A DNA stretch of 64,000 bases from Treponema sp. (GCA_024402695.1 JAKSTG010000009.1:1-64000), one strand, 5' to 3'; positions 30,600-39,869 are shown, numbered from the stretch's first letter. Numbers and translations are program-made. Notes: generated by a model not told the origin, from the sequence alone.

Positions 30600-32045
30600 T
30601 TATTTTTTCCAGTAAGCAGGTACGAAGAAAATAAGGATTGTGTAAAGTTCCAGACGACCTGCAAGCATAGCAAAGCAGTACCACCACTTCAGGAATGAAG
30701 GGAGGAAACTATAGGTGTTTGATGGTCCAAGCTGTCCAAAGGCTGGTCCTACGTTACCAACCATTGAAAGGGCTCCTGTGAAGGAAGACCATAAATCCAG
30801 ATTTGCAAAACATCCTACGAAGGTTGTGATGACTACCAGAAGCAGATAGATGAAGAAGAAAGCGGCAACATTGAAAACAACATCTTTGCGTCCAGGTTTT
30901 CCGTTCAGGCGCACTGTAAAGATTCCGTGAGGATGCAGCATGCGCCTGATTTCATTTCCAGCCTGTTTGAACAGGATTACCCAGCGGATTACTTTCATAC
31001 CGCCGGAAGTTGAGCCTGAAGATCCGCCTGTAAAGAAAACCAGAAGACAGAAGAACTGGGCAGGAACAGGCCAGAGAGTAAAGTCTGAAGTTCCGAATCC
31101 AGTAGTAGAAGAAAGAGATGCAATCTGGAATGAAGAATAGCGGAGTGCTGTCCAGAAGTTATTGTATTTTGGAAGAAGACAAAGTGCAGTGGCAATAACC
31201 AGGAAAAAGAAAAGACCTACATAAGTCTTGAATTCCGAGTTTGATTTGATTTCTTCTGTTTTCCTTGCAATGAGGTAATAGAACAGACTGAAGTTTACAC
31301 CGGCCAGGAACATGAATACGGTGATGATGATATCAATGGCCGCAGAATCATAATATGCAATACTGGTGTTCTTTGTAGAAAATCCACCGGTTCCCAAAGT
31401 ACTGAAAGCGTGGGCAATGGCATCAAAATAACTCATGCCGAAAATTTTCAGAAGAACGGCTTCGATAACTGTAAATCCAAAGTAAATAAGCCACAGTGCT
31501 TTTGCTGTTGTAGTGATTTTTGCAGTAACCTTACCTTTTTCAGGTCCGGTTGTTTCTGCTTTGATCAGCTGGAATCCACCAACACCCAGAAGAGGAAGAA
31601 GTGCAACTGTAAGGGTTACAATTCCCATTCCGCCCAGCCAATGGGTCATACAGCGCCACATGTTGATTGAATAAGGTAGAGCCTCAACATCATCTATTAC
31701 TGTGGCACCGGAAGTTGTGAATCCGGAAAAGCTTTCGAAAATAGCATTGGTCCAGGAAATGCCGCAGCCTGAAAAATAAATAGGCATTGCACCCATAAGA
31801 CTGGCAAAAATCCAGGCACCGGCAACAACCACAAAAGTTGAGCGGGTAGAAAGGCTGATTTTTCTGTGTCTGAAAGGGATGAAGAATATCAGGAACAACA
31901 GAATGCCGACTGCCATGGGAATTGCGAAGGCAGGAATTACAGAGTATTCACCATAAATCAGAGCAACAACAATCGGAATAATAAATGTAAGGCCTACAAT
32001 GGCCAGAAGAATCGAGATGATTCTGAAAAAATCAATAACTTTCAT
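30600..32045 (-). CDS. trkH: TrkH-family potassium transporter
   Basis: Inner-membrane K+ uptake channel subunit of 481 residues with about ten hydrophobic segments and the four selectivity-filter loops: SGFTTSGATV, STLGTGGFSTK, SSTTGFGTSDF and MVGNVGPAFG. It works with a cytoplasmic TrkA-type RCK protein, which is not encoded here. The start MKVIDFFRI at 32045 is preceded by no good ribosome site. It is divergent from mnmE, with 30 bp between the start codons, so the two promoters overlap. Confidence 0.92.
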   Translation of the reverse strand: MKVIDFFRIISILLAIVGLTFIIPIVVALIYGEYSVIPAFAIPMAVGILLFLIFFIPFRHRKISLSTRSTFVVVAGAWIFASLMGAMPIYFSGCGISWTNAIFESFSGFTTSGATVIDDVEALPYSINMWRCMTHWLGGMGIVTLTVALLPLLGVGGFQLIKAETTGPEKGKVTAKITTTAKALWLIYFGFTVIEAVLLKIFGMSYFDAIAHAFSTLGTGGFSTKNTSIAYYDSAAIDIIITVFMFLAGVNFSLFYYLIARKTEEIKSNSEFKTYVGLFFFLVIATALCLLPKYNNFWTALRYSSFQIASLSSTTGFGTSDFTLWPVPAQFFCLLVFFTGGSSGSTSGGMKVIRWVILFKQAGNEIRRMLHPHGIFTVRLNGKPGRKDVVFNVAAFFFIYLLLVVITTFVGCFANLDLWSSFTGALSMVGNVGPAFGQLGPSNTYSFLPSFLKWWYCFAMLAGRLELYTILIFFVPAYWKK

Positions 32046-32057
32046 AAAAATGCTATT

Positions 32058-32068
32058 TATAATAGTAT
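32058..32068 (+). promoter_or_regulatory. -10 region of mnmE, leaderless or very short leader
   Basis: TATAAT (32058-32063) and TAGTAT (32063-32068) lie 12 and 7 nt before the mnmE ATG at 32076. No Shine-Dalgarno is present. Confidence 0.5.
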
Positions 32069-32075
32069 TCTTTCT

Positions 32076-33473
32076 ATGAATAATTCTCAATACACACCCG
32101 AAGAACCTATTTCATCTATCGCAACAGCTCTGGCACCGGCCGCTTTAGGCATTGTCCGTGTTTCAGGCAAGAATTCTATTGAACTGGTTTCAAAAGTTTT
32201 CTCATCCCCAAAGCGTCTTATGGAAGCCGCAGGTAATACCATAGTTTACGGATGGATTAAGGATGGTGACGCCCCTGTAGATGAAGTTATGGTTGCCGTT
32301 TACCGGGCTCCAAAAAGTTTTACCGGTGAAGACATGTGTGAGATTTTCTGTCACGGTGGTCCTGCAGTTGTAACAGCAGTCCAGAATCTTATGCTTAAAA
32401 GCGGATTTCGCCAGGCAGAAAGAGGAGAATACACTTTCCGCGCTTACATAAACGGAAAAACAGATTTGACCAAAGCGGAAGCGGTAAAGGAAATTATCGA
32501 CAGCCATACAGACGCTTCCCGCGGCCGCGCAGCAGGTCGTCTGGCCGGATCTCTTTATGAAGAAATCGACTCAATAAAAAAACTTGTAATCGATACACTT
32601 GCCGCCATTGAGGTGGAAATTGAATATCCTGAAGACGAAGAAACAATCGCCGATGCCTTTGATTCTTCTGACATTAAAAAGGCAAGAGACCGCCTGAAAG
32701 AGCTGGTGGATTCCTGGAAAGGCGAAAAACTTTATCAGGATGGAGCCCGCGTTGTTCTTTGTGGCCGCACAAATGCAGGAAAATCATCACTGTTCAATTC
32801 GATTTTGAAAGAGGAACGTGCCATTGTTTCTGACATTGAAGGAACAACCCGTGACTTCCTGGAATCCTGGGCAAGTTTTGACGGCATTCCTGTCCGCCTT
32901 TTTGATACTGCAGGTCTTCGTGAAACAGAAGATGTTATTGAAGCTCAGGGTGTTGAAATCACCCGCAATCTTTCCACAGATGCCGATGTAGTTCTTTATC
33001 TGGTTGCTTCAAATACAGGCCTTGATGAAGCTGATGTTCAGTTCCTTGAAAACTGCAAGGAACCGGTTCTTGTTATCTGGACAAAAGCTGATGTTGCAGA
33101 AGGAAGTGCGGTGACCGCCCTTGCAGATTCGGTAAGAGCAAAAATTCCACAGTTCCGTGGCGAGATTTCAATCAGTTCGAAAAAAGGTTCCGGTATGGAT
33201 GCCATGTATCAGGCTGTAAAATCAATCCTGACTTCAGGACTTTCTACAGAACGTACTCAGGCGGGACTTGGATCTGAACGTCAGAAGGAGGCAGTAGCCG
33301 AAGCTCTTGAATGCATTGAACATGCCTTGATTTCGGCTGCCGACAACTACACTCTGGATGCAGTAGTCCAGGATCTGGAAGACACCCTTGAAGCCCTGGG
33401 CGTAGTTACCGGCGACGTTACTCCTGATGATGTTCTTGGCAGTATCTTTGCAAATTTCTGCGTAGGCAAATAA
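32076..33473 (+). CDS. mnmE: tRNA uridine-5-carboxymethylaminomethyl modification GTPase
   Basis: With MnmG it installs the cmnm5 group on wobble uridine of several tRNAs. Order: N-terminal tetrahydrofolate-binding domain (ISSIATALAPAALGIVRVSG), helical domain, G domain with GRTNAGKSSLFNSIL (G1), IVSDIEGTTRDF (G2), DTAGLRE (G3) and WTKAD (G4), and the conserved C-terminus DVLGSIFANFCVGK with the catalytic Cys. It is 465 residues from the ATG at 32076 (E. coli 454). The frame runs open further upstream, but those codons lie antisense to trkH. Confidence 0.96.
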   Translation: MNNSQYTPEEPISSIATALAPAALGIVRVSGKNSIELVSKVFSSPKRLMEAAGNTIVYGWIKDGDAPVDEVMVAVYRAPKSFTGEDMCEIFCHGGPAVVTAVQNLMLKSGFRQAERGEYTFRAYINGKTDLTKAEAVKEIIDSHTDASRGRAAGRLAGSLYEEIDSIKKLVIDTLAAIEVEIEYPEDEETIADAFDSSDIKKARDRLKELVDSWKGEKLYQDGARVVLCGRTNAGKSSLFNSILKEERAIVSDIEGTTRDFLESWASFDGIPVRLFDTAGLRETEDVIEAQGVEITRNLSTDADVVLYLVASNTGLDEADVQFLENCKEPVLVIWTKADVAEGSAVTALADSVRAKIPQFRGEISISSKKGSGMDAMYQAVKSILTSGLSTERTQAGLGSERQKEAVAEALECIEHALISAADNYTLDAVVQDLEDTLEALGVVTGDVTPDDVLGSIFANFCVGK

Positions 33474-33487
33474 GGTAAAAAGGTAAA

Positions 33488-33683
33488 AGAAAGCCATTGT
33501 ATATTGGTTAAATAAATCGACCTGACGCGAAGGAACAAAATGTGGTTGCAGGGGCATTTGAAGCGGGGCTTAATAGTTCCCTTGACCCGCTTCACATGCA
33601 GCGCCATATGGCGCGGCCCTGACAACCCATTTTGTGACTGGGAGTCAGGTCATTTTGTTTTAAAATTAATACAATGGCTTTTT
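33488..33683 (+). ncRNA. folded intergenic element, copy C (candidate structured RNA)
   Basis: Fills the whole 211-bp gap between convergent mnmE and the esterase. Distal stem AAGCCATTGTAT (33491-33502) with ATACAATGGCTT (33669-33680); outer stem GACCTGAC (33519-33526) with GTCAGGTC (33644-33651); loop strands GCGAAGGAA and TGACTGGGA; inner stem CAAAATG, bulged T, GGTTG with CAACC, CATTTTG. Core: GCAT, T, TGAAGCGGG, the 18-nt loop GCTTAATAGTTCCCTTGA, CCCGCTTCA, C, ATGC, AGC, then GCGCC/GGCGC. A T run follows the distal stem on both strands, so it could also end both neighbours' transcripts. Confidence 0.65.
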
Positions 33684-33684
33684 T

Positions 33685-34746
33685 CTATTTGAAAGCTTTG
33701 ATGAACTCGCTCAACTTCTGAGACATCTTTTCATGTGTCACGGCGCTTGGATGCCAGTCTGCGGCAATGCCGTCGCTTTCCAGCTGAACCGGGAAAGTTA
33801 AGGTCTTGATTTTTGCAGACGGGAATTCTGCCTTGAACTTGTTCACTGCAGTTTCAATGGCAGGACAAAGAAGCTGACCCATAACTCCAAGGCAGCAGAT
33901 GATTTTTGCTTCTGGTGAACGGCGGTGAACTTCTTCGATAAGGCCACGGTAAAGGTTAATGAAAGTTAAGGTTCTTTCTTCCTTGTCGCGGGTCCAGCTC
34001 TGGTCATTTGTTCCCAAGTTGATGATTACAAAATCAGGTTTGTATTTAGATGAATCCCAAACTTCAGGATCTTTCTTTAAAAGAATCGATGCATGCTTGT
34101 CTGTGTAAGGCCAGGTGCGTGGCATGGTCCAGTTGTTTTCCGGAAGTTCAATGCTTGGATCTACATAAGTTGAAGAAAGACCGATTCCGCTCCAGGAAAT
34201 CATGTTGTAGTCGGCATTGAGTTTTCTTGCAGTCAGGTAAGCGTAGCCTTTGTCGGCACGTTCAATGTCTGTGCGGAAAACATCTTTTTCCCAAACTCCA
34301 TCAATTCCGTAACCGCAGGTAATTGAGTCACCGATGTATTCCAGTTTCATTGAATAATTCGGGGCAGGAAGTTCTTTCAGATTTCCGTCAATTTCAAGGC
34401 TTTTGAAACCCGCCATACCAAAGGCATTTTCCGAAATTTTCATGACGCGGATTTTGACTGTCTTTTCTGTATCACTTTCAAAAAGAACACACTGGTTTTC
34501 TTTTTCGGAAAGTTCAAAGCGGTTGTCAGCCTGAAGATGGTAGTCCTTGTCTAAATCAGCAACAAAAACGCCAATCCATCCCAGGTTTTCTTTCTTCCAG
34601 TTTTCCGGGTCGCTTGTAATGCATGCTACAGCTTTTTTCCCTGTAAAGGCGAATTCAAAGCTTGAAGCAGTCCAGTTAAAAAATCGGACGCCGTCCGAAT
34701 CGAGACAGCGTCCTTTCCATGTAAGTTGGTCTTTTGTGATTGTCAT
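33685..34746 (-). CDS. SGNH/GDSL esterase, CE2-like acetyl-xylan esterase
   Basis: A 353-residue carbohydrate esterase resembling family CE2, which removes acetyl groups from xylan and related glycans. An N-terminal jelly-roll (about 130 residues) precedes the SGNH catalytic domain: YIGDSITCGYG (block I, catalytic Ser), VIINLGTNDQSW (block III) and DWHPSAVTHEKM (block V, catalytic His and Asp). No signal peptide is visible, so it may act on imported oligosaccharides in the cytoplasm or be exported another way. It fits with xylulokinase and the GH31 alpha-xylosidase-like gene in the window. Confidence 0.85.
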   Translation of the reverse strand: MTITKDQLTWKGRCLDSDGVRFFNWTASSFEFAFTGKKAVACITSDPENWKKENLGWIGVFVADLDKDYHLQADNRFELSEKENQCVLFESDTEKTVKIRVMKISENAFGMAGFKSLEIDGNLKELPAPNYSMKLEYIGDSITCGYGIDGVWEKDVFRTDIERADKGYAYLTARKLNADYNMISWSGIGLSSTYVDPSIELPENNWTMPRTWPYTDKHASILLKKDPEVWDSSKYKPDFVIINLGTNDQSWTRDKEERTLTFINLYRGLIEEVHRRSPEAKIICCLGVMGQLLCPAIETAVNKFKAEFPSAKIKTLTFPVQLESDGIAADWHPSAVTHEKMSQKLSEFIKAFK

Positions 34747-34772
34747 TATTTGTATCCGTAAAGATTATAAAA

Positions 34773-35399
34773 TTAGTTATCTTTATTGATTGATTTGAAT
34801 ACAGGTTTGAAGGCAATAAGGTAATCAATGAAGGAAACGTAGCACAGAACCAGACAAACTACGAAAAGTCCGATTCCTACTCCCCACATGATTTTCATTG
34901 AGTTATATGGAACTGCGAATCCACAGCGTACGTGAAGTTCAAGGAAAAATCCGTAGAAAGCAGAAACAATGTACATTACAGTTTTAAGCTTTCCGCCCTT
35001 TCTTGCGGCAATAGCAGTTCCTTTCATAACAGCAACCATACGGAGGAATGTCATTGTAAGTTCACGGTAGAAAATCAGAATGAAGATTACTGCCGGCATA
35101 TATCCGCCCATTGGAACTTCAGCAGATTTCAAACTGAACATTAAACAGCAGAAAGAAGACAGATGAAGAATAACATCTGCAAAAGGATCGAATACTTTTC
35201 CAAAATCACTTACTTCGTTGTGTTTTCTTGCATAGTGGCCGTCCAGACCATCAGTGATTTCTGCAAAAACCAGATAAGGAAGAAGAATAATCATGGAAGA
35301 TGCAGCAAAATGTCCTGTCCAGATTGGAATAAAATATAGAAGAAAAACGATTGGGGCTGAAATAACACGAACGATAGTAAATTTATTAGAAGTACTCAT
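34773..35399 (-). CDS. CDP-alcohol phosphatidyltransferase (PgsA-like)
   Basis: Inner-membrane phospholipid enzyme of 208 residues with about six hydrophobic segments. The family motif D-G-x2-A-R-x8-G-x3-D-x3-D is intact in EITDGLDGHYARKHNEVSDF, GKVFDPFADVILH. It most resembles phosphatidylglycerophosphate synthase. I place the start at 35399 (MSTSNKFTIVRVIS), where the family usually begins; the frame stays open 23 codons further up. It lies 26 bp upstream of the esterase on the same strand. Confidence 0.85.
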   Translation of the reverse strand: MSTSNKFTIVRVISAPIVFLLYFIPIWTGHFAASSMIILLPYLVFAEITDGLDGHYARKHNEVSDFGKVFDPFADVILHLSSFCCLMFSLKSAEVPMGGYMPAVIFILIFYRELTMTFLRMVAVMKGTAIAARKGGKLKTVMYIVSAFYGFFLELHVRCGFAVPYNSMKIMWGVGIGLFVVCLVLCYVSFIDYLIAFKPVFKSINKDN

Positions 35400-35521
35400 A
35401 ATGCTTCTAGTATCGTTAAAAATCTCGATTAAGTCAAATAAAACACTGTTTTTGACTTCGGATTCCAAAAATTAAGGTATTTTTTTATAAATTTTGATAT
35501 TAAATTTAATTGTTAATCGTT

Positions 35522-35527
35522 TATATT
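35522..35527 (+). promoter_or_regulatory. -10 box TATATT placed for a leaderless mRNA
   Basis: TATATT ends 7 nt before the ATG of the GH26-like gene at 35535, with no Shine-Dalgarno. Upstream AT-rich sequence holds possible -35 elements. Confidence 0.55.
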
Positions 35528-35534
35528 AGTAATC

Positions 35535-37010
35535 ATGAAAGCAACTAAAGTAAAATTGACTCCAGCCTCTTGTGCGCTGGATATGGGTGACGGCTCTGAA
35601 CGCGGTCTTTACGTAAATCAGGATTATTTGCTGCAGAAAATGCGCAAAATTCACCGCGGAATCAGTCTTATGTACTGTTATTATCCACATGATAAAGAAT
35701 GGCCACAGCGTGTAAGCGTTGCTCTGCCAGAAAATAAAGCAGGCGGTGCCTGGAACTTCCCTTATGAAGATTATTTCCCTTATCAGGGCGGAAAAAACGG
35801 TGACAGAAACGCCGAACCTTTCTGTTATATGAAGGATATCCGCCAGCACGGTATGGATGTTGTCCTTACAATGACAATTGATCCTCACCTGGAAGACGAA
35901 TACCTTATTGAAGTTGCAAAAGATCTGCGTTCTTACGGACGCCTTCTTCTTCGTGTAAACCACGAATGTACAGGTTCATGGTTCTGTTTTAACAAACGTG
36001 CAACTTATCAGGAAATTGCAGACTTCTTTGTTCGCTTTGCAAACATCATTCATGAATATGCACCAAACGTACAGATTATTCTTTGTGCAGGTATGTTCCA
36101 GAAAGAAACTGGCAAAGTAGAAATGGAAGATATCTTCCTTGAAGCCCACAAAGTTGCCGACATCTGGTCAGGGGACCAGTATCTTTCACTTCACTGGGGC
36201 TGGCCTAACGGGGTAGCCGAAAAAGACAATATCGGAATTGCACATGCCTGCTACGATGTTGATGAAGTTTACGAAAAAGCAAAGGGAACTCTTATCCGTC
36301 TTCGTGAAATCACAGGACAGGACAAACCTTTCGTTCTTTCAGAACTGAACGGCGACGGTGACGTTACAGGTGCCTGGGAACAGGCAAACATGATGCGTCA
36401 TTTTATGGAACGTCTGGAACAGGATGATGAAAAATGGCTTTCTGCTTTCACAATGTATCAGTTCCGCGATGACGGCCGTCTTGGTTGTGAAATCACAGAC
36501 CCTAACAATCCTGAAGTTGGTATTGAACAGCCACTTCTTGGCGCTTACCGTAAAGAAGCACACAAAGATTTCTTCAGCACAAAAGCAGTTGCCGACGGTG
36601 AAGTTGAACTTCCTGTAAAGCTCCGCTGGGGTGGATCAGAAGATGCAGAAGGTGTTGAACTTCCTCTGCACTTTGAATCAAATCCTTGTTTCTGCGAAGC
36701 TTACTTCAAGGATGAACTTAAAGACATGAATATGGTTCTGGAACTGGGCGGTTACTGGTTCTACAAGAAACCTGGCGTAGAATTCATTGATATGATGAGC
36801 TACTTCTTCGAAAATCCTCTGGAAGGAAAAGCTGATATGAAGCTTCACATTTACTGTCCTCCAAAAGACGGTATGAACCATCCAGAAAGCGGAAATCCTG
36901 ACACAACAAACGGTGACTGGATGACAAACGATTACACAGTTCTTCCAAAACTCCCTGAAATCCGTATCCGCTGTTTCGGTGAAGAACCAATGGTTGTAAA
37001 ACGCTACTAA
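35535..37010 (+). CDS. GH26-like glycoside hydrolase (mannanase-type)
   Basis: A 491-residue clan GH-A-type (beta/alpha)8 enzyme. The acid/base is likely Glu144 in LLLRVNHECTGSWFCF (GH26 has His-Glu here) and the nucleophile Glu270 in FVLSELNGDGD. Trp-rich LHWGWPNG probably lines the active site. GH26 members cut beta-mannans or related mixed glycans. The last ~130 residues are a beta-rich extra domain. There is no signal peptide, so it may act on imported oligosaccharides. The next gene is a GH31 enzyme, 90 bp downstream, suggesting a shared substrate pathway. Confidence 0.7.
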   Translation: MKATKVKLTPASCALDMGDGSERGLYVNQDYLLQKMRKIHRGISLMYCYYPHDKEWPQRVSVALPENKAGGAWNFPYEDYFPYQGGKNGDRNAEPFCYMKDIRQHGMDVVLTMTIDPHLEDEYLIEVAKDLRSYGRLLLRVNHECTGSWFCFNKRATYQEIADFFVRFANIIHEYAPNVQIILCAGMFQKETGKVEMEDIFLEAHKVADIWSGDQYLSLHWGWPNGVAEKDNIGIAHACYDVDEVYEKAKGTLIRLREITGQDKPFVLSELNGDGDVTGAWEQANMMRHFMERLEQDDEKWLSAFTMYQFRDDGRLGCEITDPNNPEVGIEQPLLGAYRKEAHKDFFSTKAVADGEVELPVKLRWGGSEDAEGVELPLHFESNPCFCEAYFKDELKDMNMVLELGGYWFYKKPGVEFIDMMSYFFENPLEGKADMKLHIYCPPKDGMNHPESGNPDTTNGDWMTNDYTVLPKLPEIRIRCFGEEPMVVKRY

Positions 37011-37051
37011 ATATAAAAATCCAATTTTTCTTTACAAAAAAGAAAAGTTAC

Positions 37052-37100
37052 AACCTTCCTTTTCTGTGTTACATTAGTAATGCAAAAGGAAGGTTTTTTT
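37052..37100 (+). promoter_or_regulatory. hairpin that pairs the GH31 ribosome site, with T run
   Basis: AACCTTCCTTTT (37052-37063) pairs perfectly with AAAAGGAAGGTT (37084-37095), followed by TTTTT and then the ATG at 37101. The 3' arm contains the GH31 Shine-Dalgarno AAGGAAGG. A possible promoter (TTACAA 37048-37053, TACATT 37070-37075) would start transcription in the loop, after the 5' arm. Confidence 0.55.
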
Positions 37101-39197
37101 ATGTTTAAAAAAGACGGCAATAAACTTGTTATTAATCACTGTGGTCTGGAAACCTGGATCGAAGCCTGGGGAAAAGATTCTGTTCGTGTCCGCGTTATGA
37201 AAGAAGGGGACAGTCCCCTCCATGATTGGGCTCTGGATACAAAACCGGAAATTATAGATTCTTCTATATTAATTGATGATGTAGAAATTTCTGAGCCATG
37301 GCATGTTCATTACGAAAATCCGGAAACTCATGTACAGAAGTTTCAGGAAGCAAGTCTTACAAACGGAGCCATGCAGGTTCGCGTAAACTTTGAAGGCTGG
37401 ATCTCTTTCTGGCAGATCGGTGATGACGGGGAAGAAAAGCTTCTTCTGGAAGAACAGTGGCGTAACCGCTGGAGAATTGACCGTTACTGCGCTCCTCTTA
37501 ATACAATGGGCCGTGAAGTATTCAAGAACAAGGATTCTGAAGACAATCTTATAAACGCCCGCTTTGAAGCATACGACAATGAAAAACTTTTTGGTATGGG
37601 ACAGTATCAGGATTCCCACCTTGATAAAAAAGGCGGAGTCTGGGAATTGGCACAGAGAAACAGCCAGGCTTCAGTTCCTTTTGTAATTTCAAACCGCGGG
37701 TACGGCTTCCTCTGGAACAATCCTGCCATTGGTACTGCTGCTTTCGGTACCAACGGAACTGTGTGGACTTGTCCTCAGGCTGATAAAATCGATTACTGGG
37801 TAACCTGCGGAACTCCTCTTGAATGTGAAAATAATTATGCCTCTGTTACAGGCTTTACTCCAATGATGCCTGATTTTGCTATGGGCTTCTGGCAGTGCAA
37901 GTTGCGTTACAGAACTCAGGAAGAAGTTCTTGCTGTTGCCCGTGAATACAAAAAAAGAAATCTTCCGTTGGATGTAATTGTAATCGATTTCTTCCACTGG
38001 ACCTGCCAGGGAGACTTTAAGTTTGATCCTGAAGACTGGCCGGATCCTGAGGCAATGGTAAAAGAACTTTCCTCAATGAATGTAAAACTTATGGTTTCTG
38101 TATGGCCAACAATTGATGAACGTTCAGAAAACTATGACTATATGAAAGAACACGGACTTCTCATTAGTTTTACTGAAGGAAAAGGCTTCAATATGGACTG
38201 GATGGGAAATACTGTTTTCTTTGATACAACAAATCCTGAGACTCGCAAGTTTGTCTGGGAAAAATGTAAGGAAAACTACTTCAAGAAAGGTATCGAACTT
38301 TTCTGGCTTGATGAAGCGGAACCAGAATACGGTAACTACGACTTTACAAAGTTCGGTTACCATCTGGGACCTGCCATGACCTGTTCAAACATCTATCCAA
38401 AATACTACGCCCAGGGCTGGTATGACGGACTTAAAGAATCTGGAGTGGAAAATCCTATCAGTCTGATTCGCTGCGCCTGGGCCGGAAGCCAGCGTTATGG
38501 AACTGTCTGTTGGTCAGGTGATATTCATTCCGATTTCAAATCTCTCCGTGACAACTTACAGGCAGGACTTTCCATGGCAACTGCCGGAATCCCATGGTGG
38601 ACAACTGATATCGGCGGCTTCCTTGGCGGTGACATTCATAATGAAAGTTTCCGCGAGCTGATTGTGCGCTGGTTTGCCTGGGGCGTTTTCTGTCCTGTAA
38701 TGCGCCTTCACGGGGAACGACCTCCATTCAAGACTCTTGAAAAGCCTTTCCATGAAATCCGGGGCCATCAGATTAAGCAGATGGAAAGCGGCCAGGACAA
38801 TGAAATCTGGAGTTTTGGTGACGAAGTTTACAATATGATGGCACCTCTTCTTCAGCTTCGCGCCCGTCTTAAGCCATACATTACAGAAGTCATGAAGACT
38901 GCCCATGAAGAAGGGGCACCTGTAATGCGTCCGCTTTTCTTTGATTTTGCAGAAGATGAATGCGCCTGGATGGTGGAAGATCAGTACATGTTTGGACCAA
39001 AGCTTCTGGTTGCTCCGGTTACTGACGAGGGCGTAGACAGCCGTTCTGTTTATCTTCCGGTTCTTCCAAAAGGAGAAAAATGGATTGAAGCGGTTACAGG
39101 TAAAAAATATAAAGGCGGCCAGTGCGTAAAAGCGGCCGCTCCTTTGGGCAAGATTCCTGTATTTACCCGCGGGGACTTTGAAATCAAATTATTTTAG
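37101..39197 (+). CDS. GH31 alpha-xylosidase-like glycoside hydrolase
   Basis: A 698-residue GH31 enzyme, most like alpha-xylosidases of the YicI type that release xylose from xyloglucan oligosaccharides. The barrel segment DVIVIDFFHWTCQGDFKFD, the substrate-shaping region WPTIDERSENYDYM and the nucleophile Asp404 in LFWLDEAEPE are present, with the acid/base Asp probably in CWSGDIHSDF. No signal peptide, so cytoplasmic. The start at 37101 has an AAGGAAGG ribosome site; an in-frame ATG at 37080 lies in the loop of the hairpin. Xylose released here could feed the xylulokinase gene. Confidence 0.88.
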   Translation: MFKKDGNKLVINHCGLETWIEAWGKDSVRVRVMKEGDSPLHDWALDTKPEIIDSSILIDDVEISEPWHVHYENPETHVQKFQEASLTNGAMQVRVNFEGWISFWQIGDDGEEKLLLEEQWRNRWRIDRYCAPLNTMGREVFKNKDSEDNLINARFEAYDNEKLFGMGQYQDSHLDKKGGVWELAQRNSQASVPFVISNRGYGFLWNNPAIGTAAFGTNGTVWTCPQADKIDYWVTCGTPLECENNYASVTGFTPMMPDFAMGFWQCKLRYRTQEEVLAVAREYKKRNLPLDVIVIDFFHWTCQGDFKFDPEDWPDPEAMVKELSSMNVKLMVSVWPTIDERSENYDYMKEHGLLISFTEGKGFNMDWMGNTVFFDTTNPETRKFVWEKCKENYFKKGIELFWLDEAEPEYGNYDFTKFGYHLGPAMTCSNIYPKYYAQGWYDGLKESGVENPISLIRCAWAGSQRYGTVCWSGDIHSDFKSLRDNLQAGLSMATAGIPWWTTDIGGFLGGDIHNESFRELIVRWFAWGVFCPVMRLHGERPPFKTLEKPFHEIRGHQIKQMESGQDNEIWSFGDEVYNMMAPLLQLRARLKPYITEVMKTAHEEGAPVMRPLFFDFAEDECAWMVEDQYMFGPKLLVAPVTDEGVDSRSVYLPVLPKGEKWIEAVTGKKYKGGQCVKAAAPLGKIPVFTRGDFEIKLF

Positions 39198-39203
39198 AGA
39201 TTT

Positions 39204-39266
39204 TTGACATTTTTGTTAGTTTTCGTGTATTATGTTAAGATAATACTATGCCTCGAAAAGGCATAG
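39204..39266 (+). promoter_or_regulatory. promoter and 5' hairpin of the lipoprotein gene
   Basis: TTGACA (39204-39209), 18-bp spacer, TATTAT (39228-39233). Near the start of the transcript CTATGCCT and AGGCATAG form an 8-bp hairpin (39246-39266) directly before AAAGGAG. It may protect the mRNA or modulate translation. Confidence 0.7.
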
Positions 39267-39282
39267 AAAGGAGTACTTTATT

Positions 39283-39840
39283 ATGAAGAAAAATAAGATT
39301 TTTATGATTGCCGCTCTTTTCGCAGGCGTACTGGCACTTACAGGCTGTGATCTTTTTGGTGCAGTTGCAGAAGTTACACAGAATAAATGGTGTAAAAAAA
39401 CTATTTCATATTCTGATAAACCGGTTGATGTTTATCTCTATTACACAAATAAAGATAATGCCAGCGAAGGCAGAATTGACCTTGTAAAAGGTCTTAATAT
39501 TGTTGTTGAAGCAACAGGACCAAGTGTAACTATCTTCGGTGAACAGGTTGGTGGAAAATACTACGTTACAAAATCTATTCCAAAAGGTTCCGATGTTGCA
39601 GATCTTGCAAAAGAAGCTGGTGCTGACAATGATTCTGCTGCTATTAAGAAAGGGCTCAAAATCAATGATGCAACATGGCTTGCTGCCTATGAATTGTTCG
39701 AAGCTGATGAAAAGAATGTAAGCGCACCTGAATCTGCAAGTTTTTCTGGTGGATATGAAAAACCAAGCGATATGTTACAGGCAGATTTCTGGAGAGAAAT
39801 GCTTGCTGAAAAACTCATCGAAATCCTTCTTGGAGAATAA
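39283..39840 (+). CDS. lipoprotein, unknown function
   Basis: A 185-residue lipoprotein with signal peptide MKKNKIFMIAALFAGVLAL and lipobox LTGC. The mature part has mixed beta and alpha character (DVYLYYTNKDNASEGRID, VVEATGPSVTIFGEQVGG) and I do not recognise a family. RBS AAAGGAG is strong, and the promoter is near consensus, so it is probably well expressed. It precedes the exported metallopeptidase by 29 bp. Confidence 0.78.
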   Translation: MKKNKIFMIAALFAGVLALTGCDLFGAVAEVTQNKWCKKTISYSDKPVDVYLYYTNKDNASEGRIDLVKGLNIVVEATGPSVTIFGEQVGGKYYVTKSIPKGSDVADLAKEAGADNDSAAIKKGLKINDATWLAAYELFEADEKNVSAPESASFSGGYEKPSDMLQADFWREMLAEKLIEILLGE

Positions 39841-39869
39841 TTTTTAATTCTTAAGAAAAATATAGAGCT

